From positions 1-41,855 of the forward strand of contig CAJUFB010000031.1 in NCBI GenBank assembly GCA_910585805.1: a DNA stretch of 41,855 nt. The letters run 5' to 3'. A program made the translations under genes and the position numbers. Of the stretch, positions 25,858 through 33,620 are shown in pieces. This DNA is from an uncultured Acetatifactor sp. Its GTDB lineage: Bacteria > Bacillota > Clostridia > Lachnospirales > Lachnospiraceae. Every line of letters begins with the position of its first letter. Position 1 is the stretch's first letter. The notes beneath the pieces were generated by a model. That model saw only the letters and a program-made list of their open reading frames with translations, did no database searches and was not told the origin of the DNA.

Positions 25858-25890
25858 ATTATAACGAACTGACAGTAACTATTTGTTACA
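25858..25890 (-). promoter_or_regulatory. ECF sigma promoter of the C39 gene
   Basis: On the minus strand: TGTAAC (25885-25890), an 18-bp spacer and CGTTATAAT (25858-25866). The same -35 and -10 with the same spacer precede the sigma-factor gene (27140-27172), with extra identity around them (AATGTAACAAA, GTTCGTTATAAT). The -35 lies within the last codons of the anti-sigma gene. It leaves a leader of only about 15 nt. Confidence 0.75.
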
Positions 25891-26568
25891 TTTATTCCCA
25901 AATTTAAAAACTTTTTTAATATCGTCAATCTCCATACTATCCGCTGTCAATATATATACATATGCATCCTTCTCACAGTATGCGTATTTATACCCGGAAG
26001 AGTAAGAATAGACTGTAACAATTTTTCCGTCCACCTCATAAATCGTCCGGGAATCATATTCCGTATCCACCACAACACTATCACCATCCAAAATAAGCAA
26101 CTGTTCCCATGTTATCATTTCCCCTATTTTATTCTCATATATCACCACAAAGCTGGTATCCAGCAAATATCTTTCCGTTTCCACATACCCCTCCGGCAAA
26201 TACCCCGGTTCCCGGCTTTGGAACTCCCCTTCCTCCCCGTCCGAAAAATAAGTATATAATTCCGAATCTTCCCACATGGTCCTTACAGTCTCAAAAAACT
26301 TAACCCGGTTTCCCTCAACGCTCATTGTATAGAGGCATAACACGGCGGCCGCGCAGGCGCCCAGGGCAGCCATGCGCTTAATCTGCCTGTAAACAGCACT
26401 GGCCTGCGGATGCGCCTCCTTCCATATCAGCCTCCTCATCTTCCTCTCAAATTTTGCCGAAAACCGATACTCATAGTCCGTGCTCTCCTCCAGCTCCCTG
26501 ATAATCGCCTCGTCCACTATCGGCATATACTGATAGAGCCATTCGTCAGTTACTTCTATCTGCTGCAT
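25879..26568 (-). CDS. Membrane anti-sigma factor, DUF4367-like
   Basis: About 229 residues: a cytoplasmic N-terminal helical region (residues 1-65, with FERKMRRLIWKE) able to hold the sigma factor, one membrane segment (MAALGACAAAVLCLYTMSV) and an extracellular DUF4367-like beta domain (PGYLPEGYVETERYLLDTSF then ITWEQLLILDG, ending near ADSMEIDDIKKVFK). The gene overlaps the end of the sigma gene by about 23 bp, a typical coupled pair. The start at 26568 gives a 9-nt spacing from GGAGG; ATG at 26574 is only 3 nt from it. It probably releases the sigma factor on an envelope signal. Confidence 0.75.
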   Translation of the reverse strand: MQQIEVTDEWLYQYMPIVDEAIIRELEESTDYEYRFSAKFERKMRRLIWKEAHPQASAVYRQIKRMAALGACAAAVLCLYTMSVEGNRVKFFETVRTMWEDSELYTYFSDGEEGEFQSREPGYLPEGYVETERYLLDTSFVVIYENKIGEMITWEQLLILDGDSVVVDTEYDSRTIYEVDGKIVTVYSYSSGYKYAYCEKDAYVYILTADSMEIDDIKKVFKFGNKCNK

Positions 26569-27103
26569 ACACATTCACCTCCAGCTTCCTTATTTCATCC
26601 TCAATCATTACCTTCCCCCTGGCAATCCGCTGCCTGACAGTGGCTTCCTTGATACCGCATACCTTCGCTATCTCGCTGTTTTCCATGTCCGCAGAATATT
26701 TCAGAAGAAAAATATCCCTGTACTTCTCCGGCAGGTTCTTCAATACATTCAGAACTTCATTTTCAATATCCGTTTCCATATAAACCGCAGGCAGCTTCTC
26801 CTCTCCTACTTCATCCTCATTGATTTCCCTCTGTATTCGCCTGTTCCGCTTTCTGCATATGTCTATGGCCGCATTTTTTGCAATCACAATCAGATAGCTT
26901 TTTGTCTGCCTGCTGTCCACCTCCCCTACTTTCCCGATGTTTCCGGCTATCCTTAAAAATGCGTTCTGCACCGCGTCCTCCGCCAGATAGCGGTCATGCA
27001 GGATATCCATAGCTACCTTCTGCAGCAAATACCTGTATTTTTCGTAAATGACACAGAACTTCGTCCTGTCCTCCGAATTATCTATTATCGTGAGTAATAT
27101 CAT
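26546..27103 (-). CDS. ECF-type sigma-70 factor
   Basis: A 185-residue extracytoplasmic-function sigma factor. Region 2 is LLQKVAMDILHDRYLAEDAV and the following QNAFLRIAGNI; region 4 is LPEKYRDIFLLKYSADMENS followed by the HTH IAKVCGIKEATVRQRIARGK. It directs RNA polymerase to a small set of promoters. It is translated with the overlapping anti-sigma gene, and an autoregulatory promoter lies upstream (27140-27172). AGAGG stands 5 nt before the ATG. Confidence 0.9.
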   Translation of the reverse strand: MILLTIIDNSEDRTKFCVIYEKYRYLLQKVAMDILHDRYLAEDAVQNAFLRIAGNIGKVGEVDSRQTKSYLIVIAKNAAIDICRKRNRRIQREINEDEVGEEKLPAVYMETDIENEVLNVLKNLPEKYRDIFLLKYSADMENSEIAKVCGIKEATVRQRIARGKVMIEDEIRKLEVNVYAADRSN

Positions 27104-27139
27104 GTCTTCCTCTTAAATAAAAAAATTATCCCTTCTTTT

Positions 27140-27172
27140 ATTATAACGAACCATATATGCATTTTTGTTACA
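27140..27172 (-). promoter_or_regulatory. Autoregulatory ECF sigma promoter
   Basis: On the minus strand: TGTAAC (27167-27172), 18-bp spacer, CGTTATAAT (27140-27148), 37 bp before the sigma start. Sequence and spacing equal those of the promoter at 25858-25890, while the spacers themselves differ, as expected for true promoter elements. Confidence 0.75.
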
Positions 27173-27233
27173 TTAGAAAATACATTTCATCAAAATAATG
27201 TTCTGTACCTGAAAATCAATCTTTTTGCAGGGA

Positions 27234-27262
27234 TTGACATATTTATGAAAACTGCGTATAAT
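27234..27262 (+). promoter_or_regulatory. Consensus sigma-A promoter of the LspA-like gene
   Basis: TTGACA (27234-27239), 17-bp spacer, TATAAT (27257-27262): a perfect housekeeping promoter. It would start a leader of about 225 nt before the ATG at 27494, containing the tandem repeat and hairpin described next. Such a strong promoter with a long structured leader suggests control after initiation. Confidence 0.8.
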
Positions 27263-27293
27263 AATAGCAGCAGGTAGGCAACTATCTTAAAAA

Positions 27294-27383
27294 GTGGTTC
27301 GCTCCCGGTCATGCGAATAATAAATAGACCGTGTAACCGTGGCTCGCTCCCGGTCATGCGAATAATAAACAGGCCGTGAAAAA
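27294..27383 (+). ncRNA. Tandem 45-nt structured leader (two candidate H-type pseudoknots)
   Basis: Two direct copies of a 45-nt unit (27294-27338, 27339-27383). In unit 1 TTCGC (27298-27302) pairs with GCGAA (27313-27317), and the loop segment CGGTC (27306-27310) pairs with downstream GACCG (27327-27331), leaving an A-rich linker TAATAAATA: an H-type pseudoknot. In unit 2 the same pairs form, with GACCG changed to GGCCG, which keeps pairing by a G-U wobble. The architecture recalls small pseudoknot riboswitches, but no known class was recognised by sequence. It may also be a simple duplication. Confidence 0.5.
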
Positions 27384-27391
27384 GTTTTTAT

Positions 27392-27418
27392 GCCTCCTGC
27401 CCGGAAAAGGCAGGAGGC
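27392..27418 (+). terminator. Leader hairpin, possible attenuator
   Basis: Perfect 10-bp stem GCCTCCTGCC (27392-27401) and GGCAGGAGGC (27409-27418) with loop CGGAAAA, followed by TTCATTATT. It lies directly after the tandem pseudoknot units in the leader of the LspA-like gene. The trailing sequence is only moderately T-rich, so termination may be conditional or weak. Its right arm contains GCAGGAGG, a sequestered Shine-Dalgarno-like motif, though the real ribosome binding site of the gene is at 27482. Confidence 0.5.
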
Positions 27419-27493
27419 TTCATTATTGCAGGGAGAAATGCCGTCTATGGAAATTTTAACGGGAAACCTGTACTTTGTTTCAGGAGGTATCAA

Positions 27494-27997
27494 ATGATAG
27501 TGATATCCTGTATGATAATTGCAGGAATTTTCTTCGAAGATTTGAAAATAAAGAACCTTATCGAACAAAACGGCAAACATAACGGCGAAAAAAATGCGGC
27601 TTCCTCTGAAACCGCATCCCAACCGGCCCGCCGTCTGCCGGAATCGCTGTGGAACAATCGTATCCTGATCAAAAAATATCACAACAAAGGCGCCATGCTG
27701 AACCTGGGACAGCACCGAAGCTCTGTCGTGGCGGCGCTGTCCGTGATTCTGTGTATCCTCATGACCGCCGCTTTCCTCCTCAGCTTCTGCACCAGGGGGA
27801 ACAATCTGCTGCGCATCGGGCTTTCCCTTCTGCTGGGCGGCTCCTTCAGCAATACCTATGACCGGCTGAAGAGAAAGTATGTAGTGGACTATTTTTCCTT
27901 CAATGTAAAATGCAGAGGTATTCGCAGAATCGTTTTTAATATATCGGATTTTTGCATCATGTTCGGGGCGCTGCTGGCCGTGCTGGGCACCCCGTAA
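27494..27997 (+). CDS. Signal peptidase II (LspA)-like membrane protein
   Basis: A 167-residue membrane protein of the lipoprotein signal peptidase family. The N-terminal helix leads to EDLKIKNLIEQ, followed by KKYHNKGAMLNLG (matching the family N-x-GA motif). The catalytic aspartates are both present, in GGSFSNTYDRLKRKYVVDYF and IVFNISDF. A hydrophilic insertion of about 20 residues separates the first helix from the N-GA motif, unusual for the family. CAGGAGGT stands just before the ATG. It may be a specialised second signal peptidase or a pseudo-enzyme. A long antisense frame on the minus strand here is a shadow. Confidence 0.75.
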   Translation: MIVISCMIIAGIFFEDLKIKNLIEQNGKHNGEKNAASSETASQPARRLPESLWNNRILIKKYHNKGAMLNLGQHRSSVVAALSVILCILMTAAFLLSFCTRGNNLLRIGLSLLLGGSFSNTYDRLKRKYVVDYFSFNVKCRGIRRIVFNISDFCIMFGALLAVLGTP

Positions 27998-28070
27998 CAC
28001 CTGAAAAGATATCCGTTCAGCCCCGGAAAGGCCATTGCCGCCCAATGTTGTCAGGGCTTCATACAGTCCC

Positions 28071-29663
28071 TCACACAACCGCCTCCACAATTGTCTTTCC
28101 CCCTGCCCGTATCACGTCAACGCCCGTTTTTTTGTTCTTGTTGAAGTTGAAGCTGAGCATGTACCCCTTATCCTTGTGGAAATAGTCCAGGTATTCCGTA
28201 AGCTGCCTTTCCCCCCGCTGGTTGTACTCTTTGCCGTGCCAGATTTTTAACTCCACGATGAACTGCTCGCCCAGGTAGTCCACAATCACGTCCGTGCGCC
28301 CCGCGTCCCTGGTCTGCGCCTCGATGTAGTAATTCCCGGTGCCGTTGATGATGGGCTTTAAGTACAGCAGGAAGAACCTGCGCCCCTGGGCTTCGATAAA
28401 TTTTTCATCTTCCCCGCCGCAGATATCCGAGAAATGCTCCACAAACTTCCGCAGAACCAACTCCATGTTAAGCCTTCCGCCCTCGGTAAACTGGTTCCTG
28501 TCGCGGTCGCCGTATGCGAACGCCGTGCTTTTCGATGCTTCCTCGGTGATGAACATGTTTAACAGCCGCATCTCAAAAATACGGTTTGACACGGCAATGC
28601 CCCCATTTTTTTCCTGAAAAAAGCCAAACATTATGCCTAAATTTACCGACCTGATATCCGAGCTGTAAGGGATACGCTTTCCCTGGTATATGATGTCCCT
28701 CGCCATCTCCCGCAGGTCTCTGTAGGTGTCTAATTGCTTCGCCAGGCTGTCAAATAGCGGTGCGCCGGATTTCAATATCCGGTTCACCGCCTCCGCGATG
28801 CCCTGCCTTGTCCAGACCGCCCTGCTGTCCGCAAACTGCCCGCTTTCCGGCAGCTTTTCGTCCATCAGTTTGCAGATCGCCGACACCAGGTACGGATAGC
28901 CTGATGTGTACTGGTAGATTTCCTCCGAGACTGCCTGTATGTCCATGCCCGTCCCATGGTCTGCCTCGTATTCCCCGAGCATCCCGGCAATCTGAGCCGC
29001 GGATAAGCTCATGTCGATATCGAAATCTGCCGCCACGTTCCAGGGGCTGTTGTACTGGTGCTCCTCCTCGGGACGCAGCTTCAGCTTCAGGTTCTTGATG
29101 TCATAGACACCCGCCAGAATGACTGAATGGAAGGTCGGCATCTTATCGCGCTTCAGATATCTGGCCCGCATCTGGGCGAGGAATTTGACAAAGACCTGAT
29201 TGTTTCCGGCGCTGTCCACCTCATCGATCATCAGCACGGCAGGTTTCCGGCTCTCCCTGCACATACCGCCAAAGAAGTCGAACAGGTCGTCCAGCCCCAT
29301 CTGCGTGTTTTTGGAAAACCGGCTGTCCAGCATCCCGTATATCCGCTGCTCCTCCTCCCCTGTCTGGTACCTGAGGGCGCCGCAGAGCATCTTCAGGAAT
29401 GCCCCGGCAAACATCTCGCCGGTCTCGAATTTCTCATCCGGCATTTCCTGGAAATCAAGGGAGAAGACGAGATAGTCTTCCTTTAAATATTCCTCCAAAG
29501 CCTGCAGCGTTGTGGTCTTCCCGTACTGCCTGCCGCGGTTGATGACAAAGTAGCTGCCTTCCTCCACATAATCTTCCCTGATTTTCTTTAACCTGTCGTC
29601 CAGCCTCACCATGTAGTGCCGCTTTGGACTACAGGATCCTGTCACGTTGAATCTGCGCTTCAT
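28071..29663 (-). CDS. AAA-ATPase-like/PD-(D/E)XK nuclease protein
   Basis: A 530-residue protein with two parts. The N-terminal P-loop ATPase has an atypical Walker A (VINRGRQYGKTTTLQAL) and Walker B in PAVLMIDEVDSAGNN, then arginine-rich helices. The C-terminal 130 residues form a PD-(D/E)XK nuclease-like domain (GRTDVIVDYLGEQFIVELKI with D and E-x-K in place), ending VIRAGGKTIVEAVV. Such DUF1703-type proteins are abundant in gut anaerobes, often in many copies; their role (defence, or DNA mobility) is not settled. The start at 29663 is set by CGGAGGAG just upstream. It is convergent with the LspA-like gene. Confidence 0.8.
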   Translation of the reverse strand: MKRRFNVTGSCSPKRHYMVRLDDRLKKIREDYVEEGSYFVINRGRQYGKTTTLQALEEYLKEDYLVFSLDFQEMPDEKFETGEMFAGAFLKMLCGALRYQTGEEEQRIYGMLDSRFSKNTQMGLDDLFDFFGGMCRESRKPAVLMIDEVDSAGNNQVFVKFLAQMRARYLKRDKMPTFHSVILAGVYDIKNLKLKLRPEEEHQYNSPWNVAADFDIDMSLSAAQIAGMLGEYEADHGTGMDIQAVSEEIYQYTSGYPYLVSAICKLMDEKLPESGQFADSRAVWTRQGIAEAVNRILKSGAPLFDSLAKQLDTYRDLREMARDIIYQGKRIPYSSDIRSVNLGIMFGFFQEKNGGIAVSNRIFEMRLLNMFITEEASKSTAFAYGDRDRNQFTEGGRLNMELVLRKFVEHFSDICGGEDEKFIEAQGRRFFLLYLKPIINGTGNYYIEAQTRDAGRTDVIVDYLGEQFIVELKIWHGKEYNQRGERQLTEYLDYFHKDKGYMLSFNFNKNKKTGVDVIRAGGKTIVEAVV

Positions 29664-29849
29664 TCCGGCTCCTCCGTTCTGTCTTCCAAGCCTGTTTTCC
29701 GGCAGCATCTTCCGGCAACCAACGCCGCCGACCACCGTAACACATTATATTCGCGCCAAAAACATTTGCCAACTATAGCAAACGCCATAATTGTCCATAC
29801 TTTTCCTGAAAGCTGCATTAGTAACGACAATCAATATGTTATACCAAAG

Positions 29850-29955
29850 TAAGGAAATGTCTACAAATAACCACTGCAAATTCATAGCGAATTTTATTGT
29901 ATTTCCAGGCTTTTGCCTGAATAAGCTGCAGCGGTTATTGTCCGGCAATTCCTAA
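29850..29955 (+). repeat. MITE-like element, copy C
   Basis: A 106-bp palindrome-ended element, TAAGGAAATGTCTACAAATA to GTCCGGCAATTCCTAA, with the common TTTTATTGTATTTCC core. CCACTGCA at the left pairs with TGCAGCGG at the right. It sits 67 bp from copy D in the same orientation. Confidence 0.75.
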
Positions 29956-30021
29956 AGATATGAAAGTCGTTTACTATAAATGTATAACAAACGGAAATTC
30001 GCGCAATGGCGCTCGCGAATA

Positions 30022-30127
30022 TAAGGAAGTGTCTACAAATAACCGCTACAAGTTTGCAGCAATTTTTATTGTATTTCCGGGCTTTTTCCTAAACAAATTG
30101 TAGCGGTTATTTTCCGACAATTCCTAA
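30022..30127 (+). repeat. MITE-like element, copy D (best preserved)
   Basis: A 106-bp element from TAAGGAAGTGTCTACAAATA to TTTTCCGACAATTCCTAA. Inner arms ATAACCGCTACAA and TTGTAGCGGTTAT are perfectly complementary; the outermost 15 bp pair imperfectly. No open reading frame, so it would depend on a transposase elsewhere. Just beyond it, 28 bp to the carbamate kinase stop. Confidence 0.8.
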
Positions 30128-30155
30128 GGTAATGCCTGCAATTCCCAATGCAAAA

Positions 30156-31091
30156 TTAAGCGGTAATCACAGTCCCCGCTCTCCCCTTCACGGCATCCTT
30201 CCCCTTCCCGATAGAAGTAATCAGCACCCTGCCGTCCTTCACCTTCTCCAGATAAGCAATCGCCGCCTCTATCTTCGGCAGCATGGTGCCCGCCTCGAAC
30301 TGCCCCCGGGCGATGGCCTCCCTCGCTTCCGCCGCCGTCATGGATTCGACAGGCGTCTGATGCTCCGTGCCGAAATCCCTGTATACACAGTCAACGCTGG
30401 TCAGGATGATCAGCACGTCGCTGCGCAGATCCGCCGCCAGCTTCCCGGCAATGGAATCCTTCTCTATCACGGCGGAAGCCCCCTTCAGGACATGCTGCTG
30501 CTCAATCACGGGAATCCCCCCGCCGCCGCAGGCTATGACCACCTGGTCCGCGTCAGCCAGGGCGCGTATGGCCTCTATCTCCACGATGTCGATAGGCTTC
30601 GGGGCGGCAACCACACGGCGGAATCTGTGGTCCGGGTACTCCTTAACGTAATTTCCCTTCTTTATCTCCGCTTCCGCGTCTTCTTTTTCCATGTAACGCC
30701 CTATCACCTTGGTGGGCTCATAAAAAGCCTCATCGTAGGTATCCACCGTCACCTGTGTCAGAATCGTGCTGACCGGCTTGGAAATGCCCCGTCCCAGCAA
30801 TTCGGAACGCAGCGCATTCTGGATATCATATCCCACATACCCCTGGCTCATGGCGGAGCAGACACACATGGGAGCCGGCGTGTAATCGCTGTATACGCGG
30901 CGAAGCTCCGACATCGCCTTATGAATCATGCTGACCTGAGGCCCGTTGCTGTGGGTAATCGTCAGCTGGTAATCCGCTTCCACAAGATCCGCCAGCGCCC
31001 TTGCGGTCACTCTCACCGCATCCTTCTGAGCCCCGGTGGTATAGCCAAGGGCCTCATGACCCAGGGATACGACTGCTCTTTTTCTGCTCAT
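30156..31091 (-). CDS. arcC: Carbamate kinase
   Basis: A 311-residue carbamate kinase, which makes ATP from ADP and carbamoyl phosphate at the end of arginine or agmatine fermentation (and purine/allantoin routes). Typical segments are ITHSNGPQVSMI, VDTYDEAFYEPTKVIGRYM, VIACGGGGIPVIE, KDSIAGKLAADLRSDVLIIL, GTMLPKIEAAIAYLE and a C-terminal KGRAGTVI. The usual N-terminal ALGGNAL is replaced by VVSLGHEALGY, as in a common variant group. Neither arcA nor arcB is nearby; it follows the sortase and a small protein by 36 bp and may be cotranscribed with them. Confidence 0.9.
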   Translation of the reverse strand: MSRKRAVVSLGHEALGYTTGAQKDAVRVTARALADLVEADYQLTITHSNGPQVSMIHKAMSELRRVYSDYTPAPMCVCSAMSQGYVGYDIQNALRSELLGRGISKPVSTILTQVTVDTYDEAFYEPTKVIGRYMEKEDAEAEIKKGNYVKEYPDHRFRRVVAAPKPIDIVEIEAIRALADADQVVIACGGGGIPVIEQQHVLKGASAVIEKDSIAGKLAADLRSDVLIILTSVDCVYRDFGTEHQTPVESMTAAEAREAIARGQFEAGTMLPKIEAAIAYLEKVKDGRVLITSIGKGKDAVKGRAGTVITA

Positions 31092-31127
31092 ATCTTTTTC
31101 CTCTCTGTCGACAAGTAATAATCGCTT

Positions 31128-31382
31128 TTACGTTTTATCCGCATTCTGCTGTTCTTCCCGCTTCGGCCACTCCGCTTCCTCAAAGCTCTCCTCGCTGTCG
31201 CTGACCGTATCGATGGCGCCGGCCATAAGTTTGATCATCTCCCAGACAGAGCGAAAGGAGACTGTCTGATTTTCATCCACCCATGTGATACGTCCCTGCC
31301 AGCTGCTGTTCTGCCGATGCTGGACATGTACGACAAAAGTCCCCATATCTCCTGGTCTGCCTGACTGCTTTTTTTCCTTCAT
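31128..31382 (-). CDS. Small protein linked to sortase B
   Basis: An 84-residue protein: a basic, disordered start (MKEKKQSGRPGDMG), a core FVVHVQHRQNSSWQGRITWV with SFRSVWEMIKLMAGAID, and an acidic-basic tail. Proteins with this core are common in Clostridia near sortases or two-component genes, role unknown. The start at 31382 follows an AAAGGA site; the longer frame to 31457 would overlap the sortase gene. Confidence 0.6.
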   Translation of the reverse strand: MKEKKQSGRPGDMGTFVVHVQHRQNSSWQGRITWVDENQTVSFRSVWEMIKLMAGAIDTVSDSEESFEEAEWPKREEQQNADKT

Positions 31383-31453
31383 GCTTTCCGTCCTTTCTCT
31401 GTAAACCCTGTGCCCTGCTCTGTTACTTCTCTGTCCGTGCCAGTTCACCGGTC

Positions 31454-32269
31454 TCACTTTTCAAAGGGAACACCGCCTGCACTGTCCACCGGCACCAGCT
31501 TGCCGTGAAGAACATAGCGCGCATTGTCAAAAACATATGCGCAGGTGGAAAGCAGGACGTAACGGGCATCCCCCTCCAGCTCCAGCTCAGCATCGAAATC
31601 CGACTGTCCCTTACATTTCTCCAGCCAGGCATCCAGTTCCCCGCCGGGTCCCTGGAAGATCACATAAGTGTCGGAATATGCCGATGTGGTATATCCGGCA
31701 AACAGAACGATCTTGTAATCCTGCTCCGGCGTCAGCAGCCACATGACCGGATGCTCTTCATAATATTCCTGTTCCGCCCACTTGTCCAGCGTGGCAAACA
31801 TGGAACCGTTCTTCATATGATGTCCATATATGATCGTATTGGAATCCGCAAAACCCGGCCGGTTCGCAGCCTCGATAAAAATGGAACCGGACGCGCTGGC
31901 AGACCCGTCAAAATTATGCGTCAGGTAATAGTCGTTATCTTTGCCCAGCACCACCGGATAATTGATCGGCGTATCCTCACAGTAGATCCATCCGGCCACA
32001 TCCCCGCATACGGTCTGCAGCCCTTCAAAATCCACACTGAAAGGAGCCGTCACCTTCGCCTCCGGCACGTTCTCTCCTCCCTGCGGAGTCTGCGCGCCCG
32101 CGTCTTCACCGCCGCCCCCGGCACTCTGTATGGTATATTGCGAAGCCGTACTTTCATAGAGCTGGTCGCTGACTTTATACTGATACAGAATAATGGCGAT
32201 GGATATGACAGAAAAAAGAAAGATCGCCAGAAGTACCAGCATGATAATACGACGAATCCACTTTCCCAT
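31454..32269 (-). CDS. srtB: Class B sortase
   Basis: A 271-residue membrane-anchored transpeptidase that fixes secreted proteins to peptidoglycan or pili. An N-terminal helix (IIMLVLLAIFLFSVISIAII) and a Gly/Ala-rich linker precede the sortase B fold. The catalytic residues are H150 (IIYGHHMKNGSMF), C243 (LLSTCAYVF) and R251 (NARYVLHGKLV). GGGAGG 7 nt upstream sets the start at 32269. No LPXTG/NPQTN substrate gene lies in the window. Confidence 0.88.
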   Translation of the reverse strand: MGKWIRRIIMLVLLAIFLFSVISIAIILYQYKVSDQLYESTASQYTIQSAGGGGEDAGAQTPQGGENVPEAKVTAPFSVDFEGLQTVCGDVAGWIYCEDTPINYPVVLGKDNDYYLTHNFDGSASASGSIFIEAANRPGFADSNTIIYGHHMKNGSMFATLDKWAEQEYYEEHPVMWLLTPEQDYKIVLFAGYTTSAYSDTYVIFQGPGGELDAWLEKCKGQSDFDAELELEGDARYVLLSTCAYVFDNARYVLHGKLVPVDSAGGVPFEK

Positions 32270-32320
32270 CCGATAACCTCCCTGCATTTCAGACTCACCA
32301 CTGAAAATATTTGTCACTGT

Positions 32321-32360
32321 AAGGAAATGACTGCAAATCGCTGATACAGGTTCACAGCCG
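32321..32360 (+). repeat. Partial MITE-like left end
   Basis: TAAGGAAATGACTGCAAAT and nearby GCTGATACAGGTTCACAG resemble the left third of the MITE-like family, without core or right end. The rest of the gap between the sortase and the dehydrogenase holds only the promoter below. Confidence 0.35.
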
Positions 32361-32495
32361 TTTCCGTTGCGCTTCCGGCCGAATAGATTCCGCAATCCGC
32401 GCCGTATGGAAATTATTATATCTGAAACCATCCGCTTTGACAATCCTTTTCTGCCGGTCCCCCGAAACTTTGCGGAATCAGTTGCAGAATTTCAG

Positions 32496-32523
32496 TAGAC
32501 AAACGCAGTAAATGTATTATACT
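32496..32523 (+). promoter_or_regulatory. Putative promoter of the D-lactate dehydrogenase gene
   Basis: TAGACA (32496-32501), 16-bp spacer, TATACT (32518-32523), about 68 bp before the ATG. Acceptable but not strong; the only promoter-like sequence in the gap. Confidence 0.4.
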
Positions 32524-32590
32524 ATAAGAAATAAGAAACACTATACAGGCAACCCAAAACTGCCAGAACCACCGGAAACGAGGTAAATTT

Positions 32591-33577
32591 ATGAAAATAC
32601 TCTTTTATGACACAAAAAACTATGACCGGGAAAGCTTCGATGCAATCGTGAAGCGCTATCCCGAAATCTCCATTGAGTACACCAGGTCCGACCTGGACCC
32701 GCGGACCGCCGCCCTGGCGGAGGGCTTCGATGCAGTATGTGCCTTCGTCAGTTCCGATATCGGCACGCAGACCATTGAAATTCTGCACGAAAAAAAGATC
32801 CGCCTGCTGCTGATGCGCTGTGCCGGCTTTAATAACGTAGACCTGGACACCGCGAAGAAATACGGCATCCGCATCATGCGCGTCCCCGGCTACTCCCCGG
32901 AGGCAGTGGCGGAGCATGCCATGGCCCTGGCGCTGGCCAGCAACCGCCGTCTGTATAAAGCCTATAATAAAGTGCGGGAAAACGACTTCAGCTTAAGCGG
33001 CCTGATGGGCTTCAATTTCTATCAGAAGACCGCCGGCATCATCGGAACCGGCAAAATCGGCGCGGCCATGTGCCGCATCTGCCATGGCTTCGGCATGAAG
33101 GTGATCGCCTATGATGTGTATCAGAACGATTCCCTGAAGGATTTCGTGGAATATGTGTCACTGGAGCAATTACTTTCCGACAGTGATGTCATATCTCTCC
33201 ACTGCCCTTTGACGGACTCCTCCTACCATCTGATCAATATCAATACCATCAAAAAGATGAAGGACGGTGTCATCCTGGTGAACACCTCCCGGGGCGCCCT
33301 GGTAAAGACCGATGACCTGATTGAGGGAATCCGCATGCACAAATTCGCAGGGGTCGGCCTGGATGTATATGAGGAAGAGACCAACAATGTATTCGAGGAC
33401 CGCTCCGACGAAATCCTGGAGCACTCCACCACGGCAAGGCTCCTGTCCTTCCCCAATGTCATGATCACTTCCCACCAGGGATTTTTCACCAGAGAAGCCC
33501 TGGAAGCCATCGCTTCCACCACGCTGCAGAACGCGGCAGATTACACAGCCGGCAGGGAAAGCCTTAATGACGTATAG
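32591..33577 (+). CDS. D-lactate dehydrogenase (D-2-hydroxyacid dehydrogenase family)
   Basis: A 328-residue NAD-dependent enzyme reducing pyruvate to D-lactate or a related 2-oxoacid. Seen in order: LLMRCAGFNNVDL, VPGYSPEAVAEHAMALAL, the NAD-binding GIIGTGKIGAAMCRI (about residue 150), VISLHCPLTDSSYHLIN, NTSRGALVKTDDLI with the catalytic arginine, GLDVYEEETNNVFED with the glutamate and ITSHQGFFTREAL with the catalytic histidine. The YEEE and HQGF forms are those of D-lactate dehydrogenases. A single gene ending at a strong terminator. Confidence 0.88.
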   Translation: MKILFYDTKNYDRESFDAIVKRYPEISIEYTRSDLDPRTAALAEGFDAVCAFVSSDIGTQTIEILHEKKIRLLLMRCAGFNNVDLDTAKKYGIRIMRVPGYSPEAVAEHAMALALASNRRLYKAYNKVRENDFSLSGLMGFNFYQKTAGIIGTGKIGAAMCRICHGFGMKVIAYDVYQNDSLKDFVEYVSLEQLLSDSDVISLHCPLTDSSYHLININTIKKMKDGVILVNTSRGALVKTDDLIEGIRMHKFAGVGLDVYEEETNNVFEDRSDEILEHSTTARLLSFPNVMITSHQGFFTREALEAIASTTLQNAADYTAGRESLNDV

Positions 33578-33620
33578 ACTTTCGATCTACGCTCCGCAGT
33601 CAAAATGAACCACCCCGCCG

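Noticed and set aside
27294..27383. Tandem repeat as a CRISPR array
   Set aside because: Only two adjoining units without unique spacers, no cas genes, and the units lie in a promoter-driven leader.
27287..28090. A minus-strand open frame of 267 codons
   Set aside because: It reads through the tandem leader repeat and antisense to the LspA-like gene, which has the promoter, ribosome binding site and family motifs.
30132..31118. A plus-strand open frame of 328 codons
   Set aside because: Antisense to carbamate kinase; no ribosome binding site and shadow-like composition.
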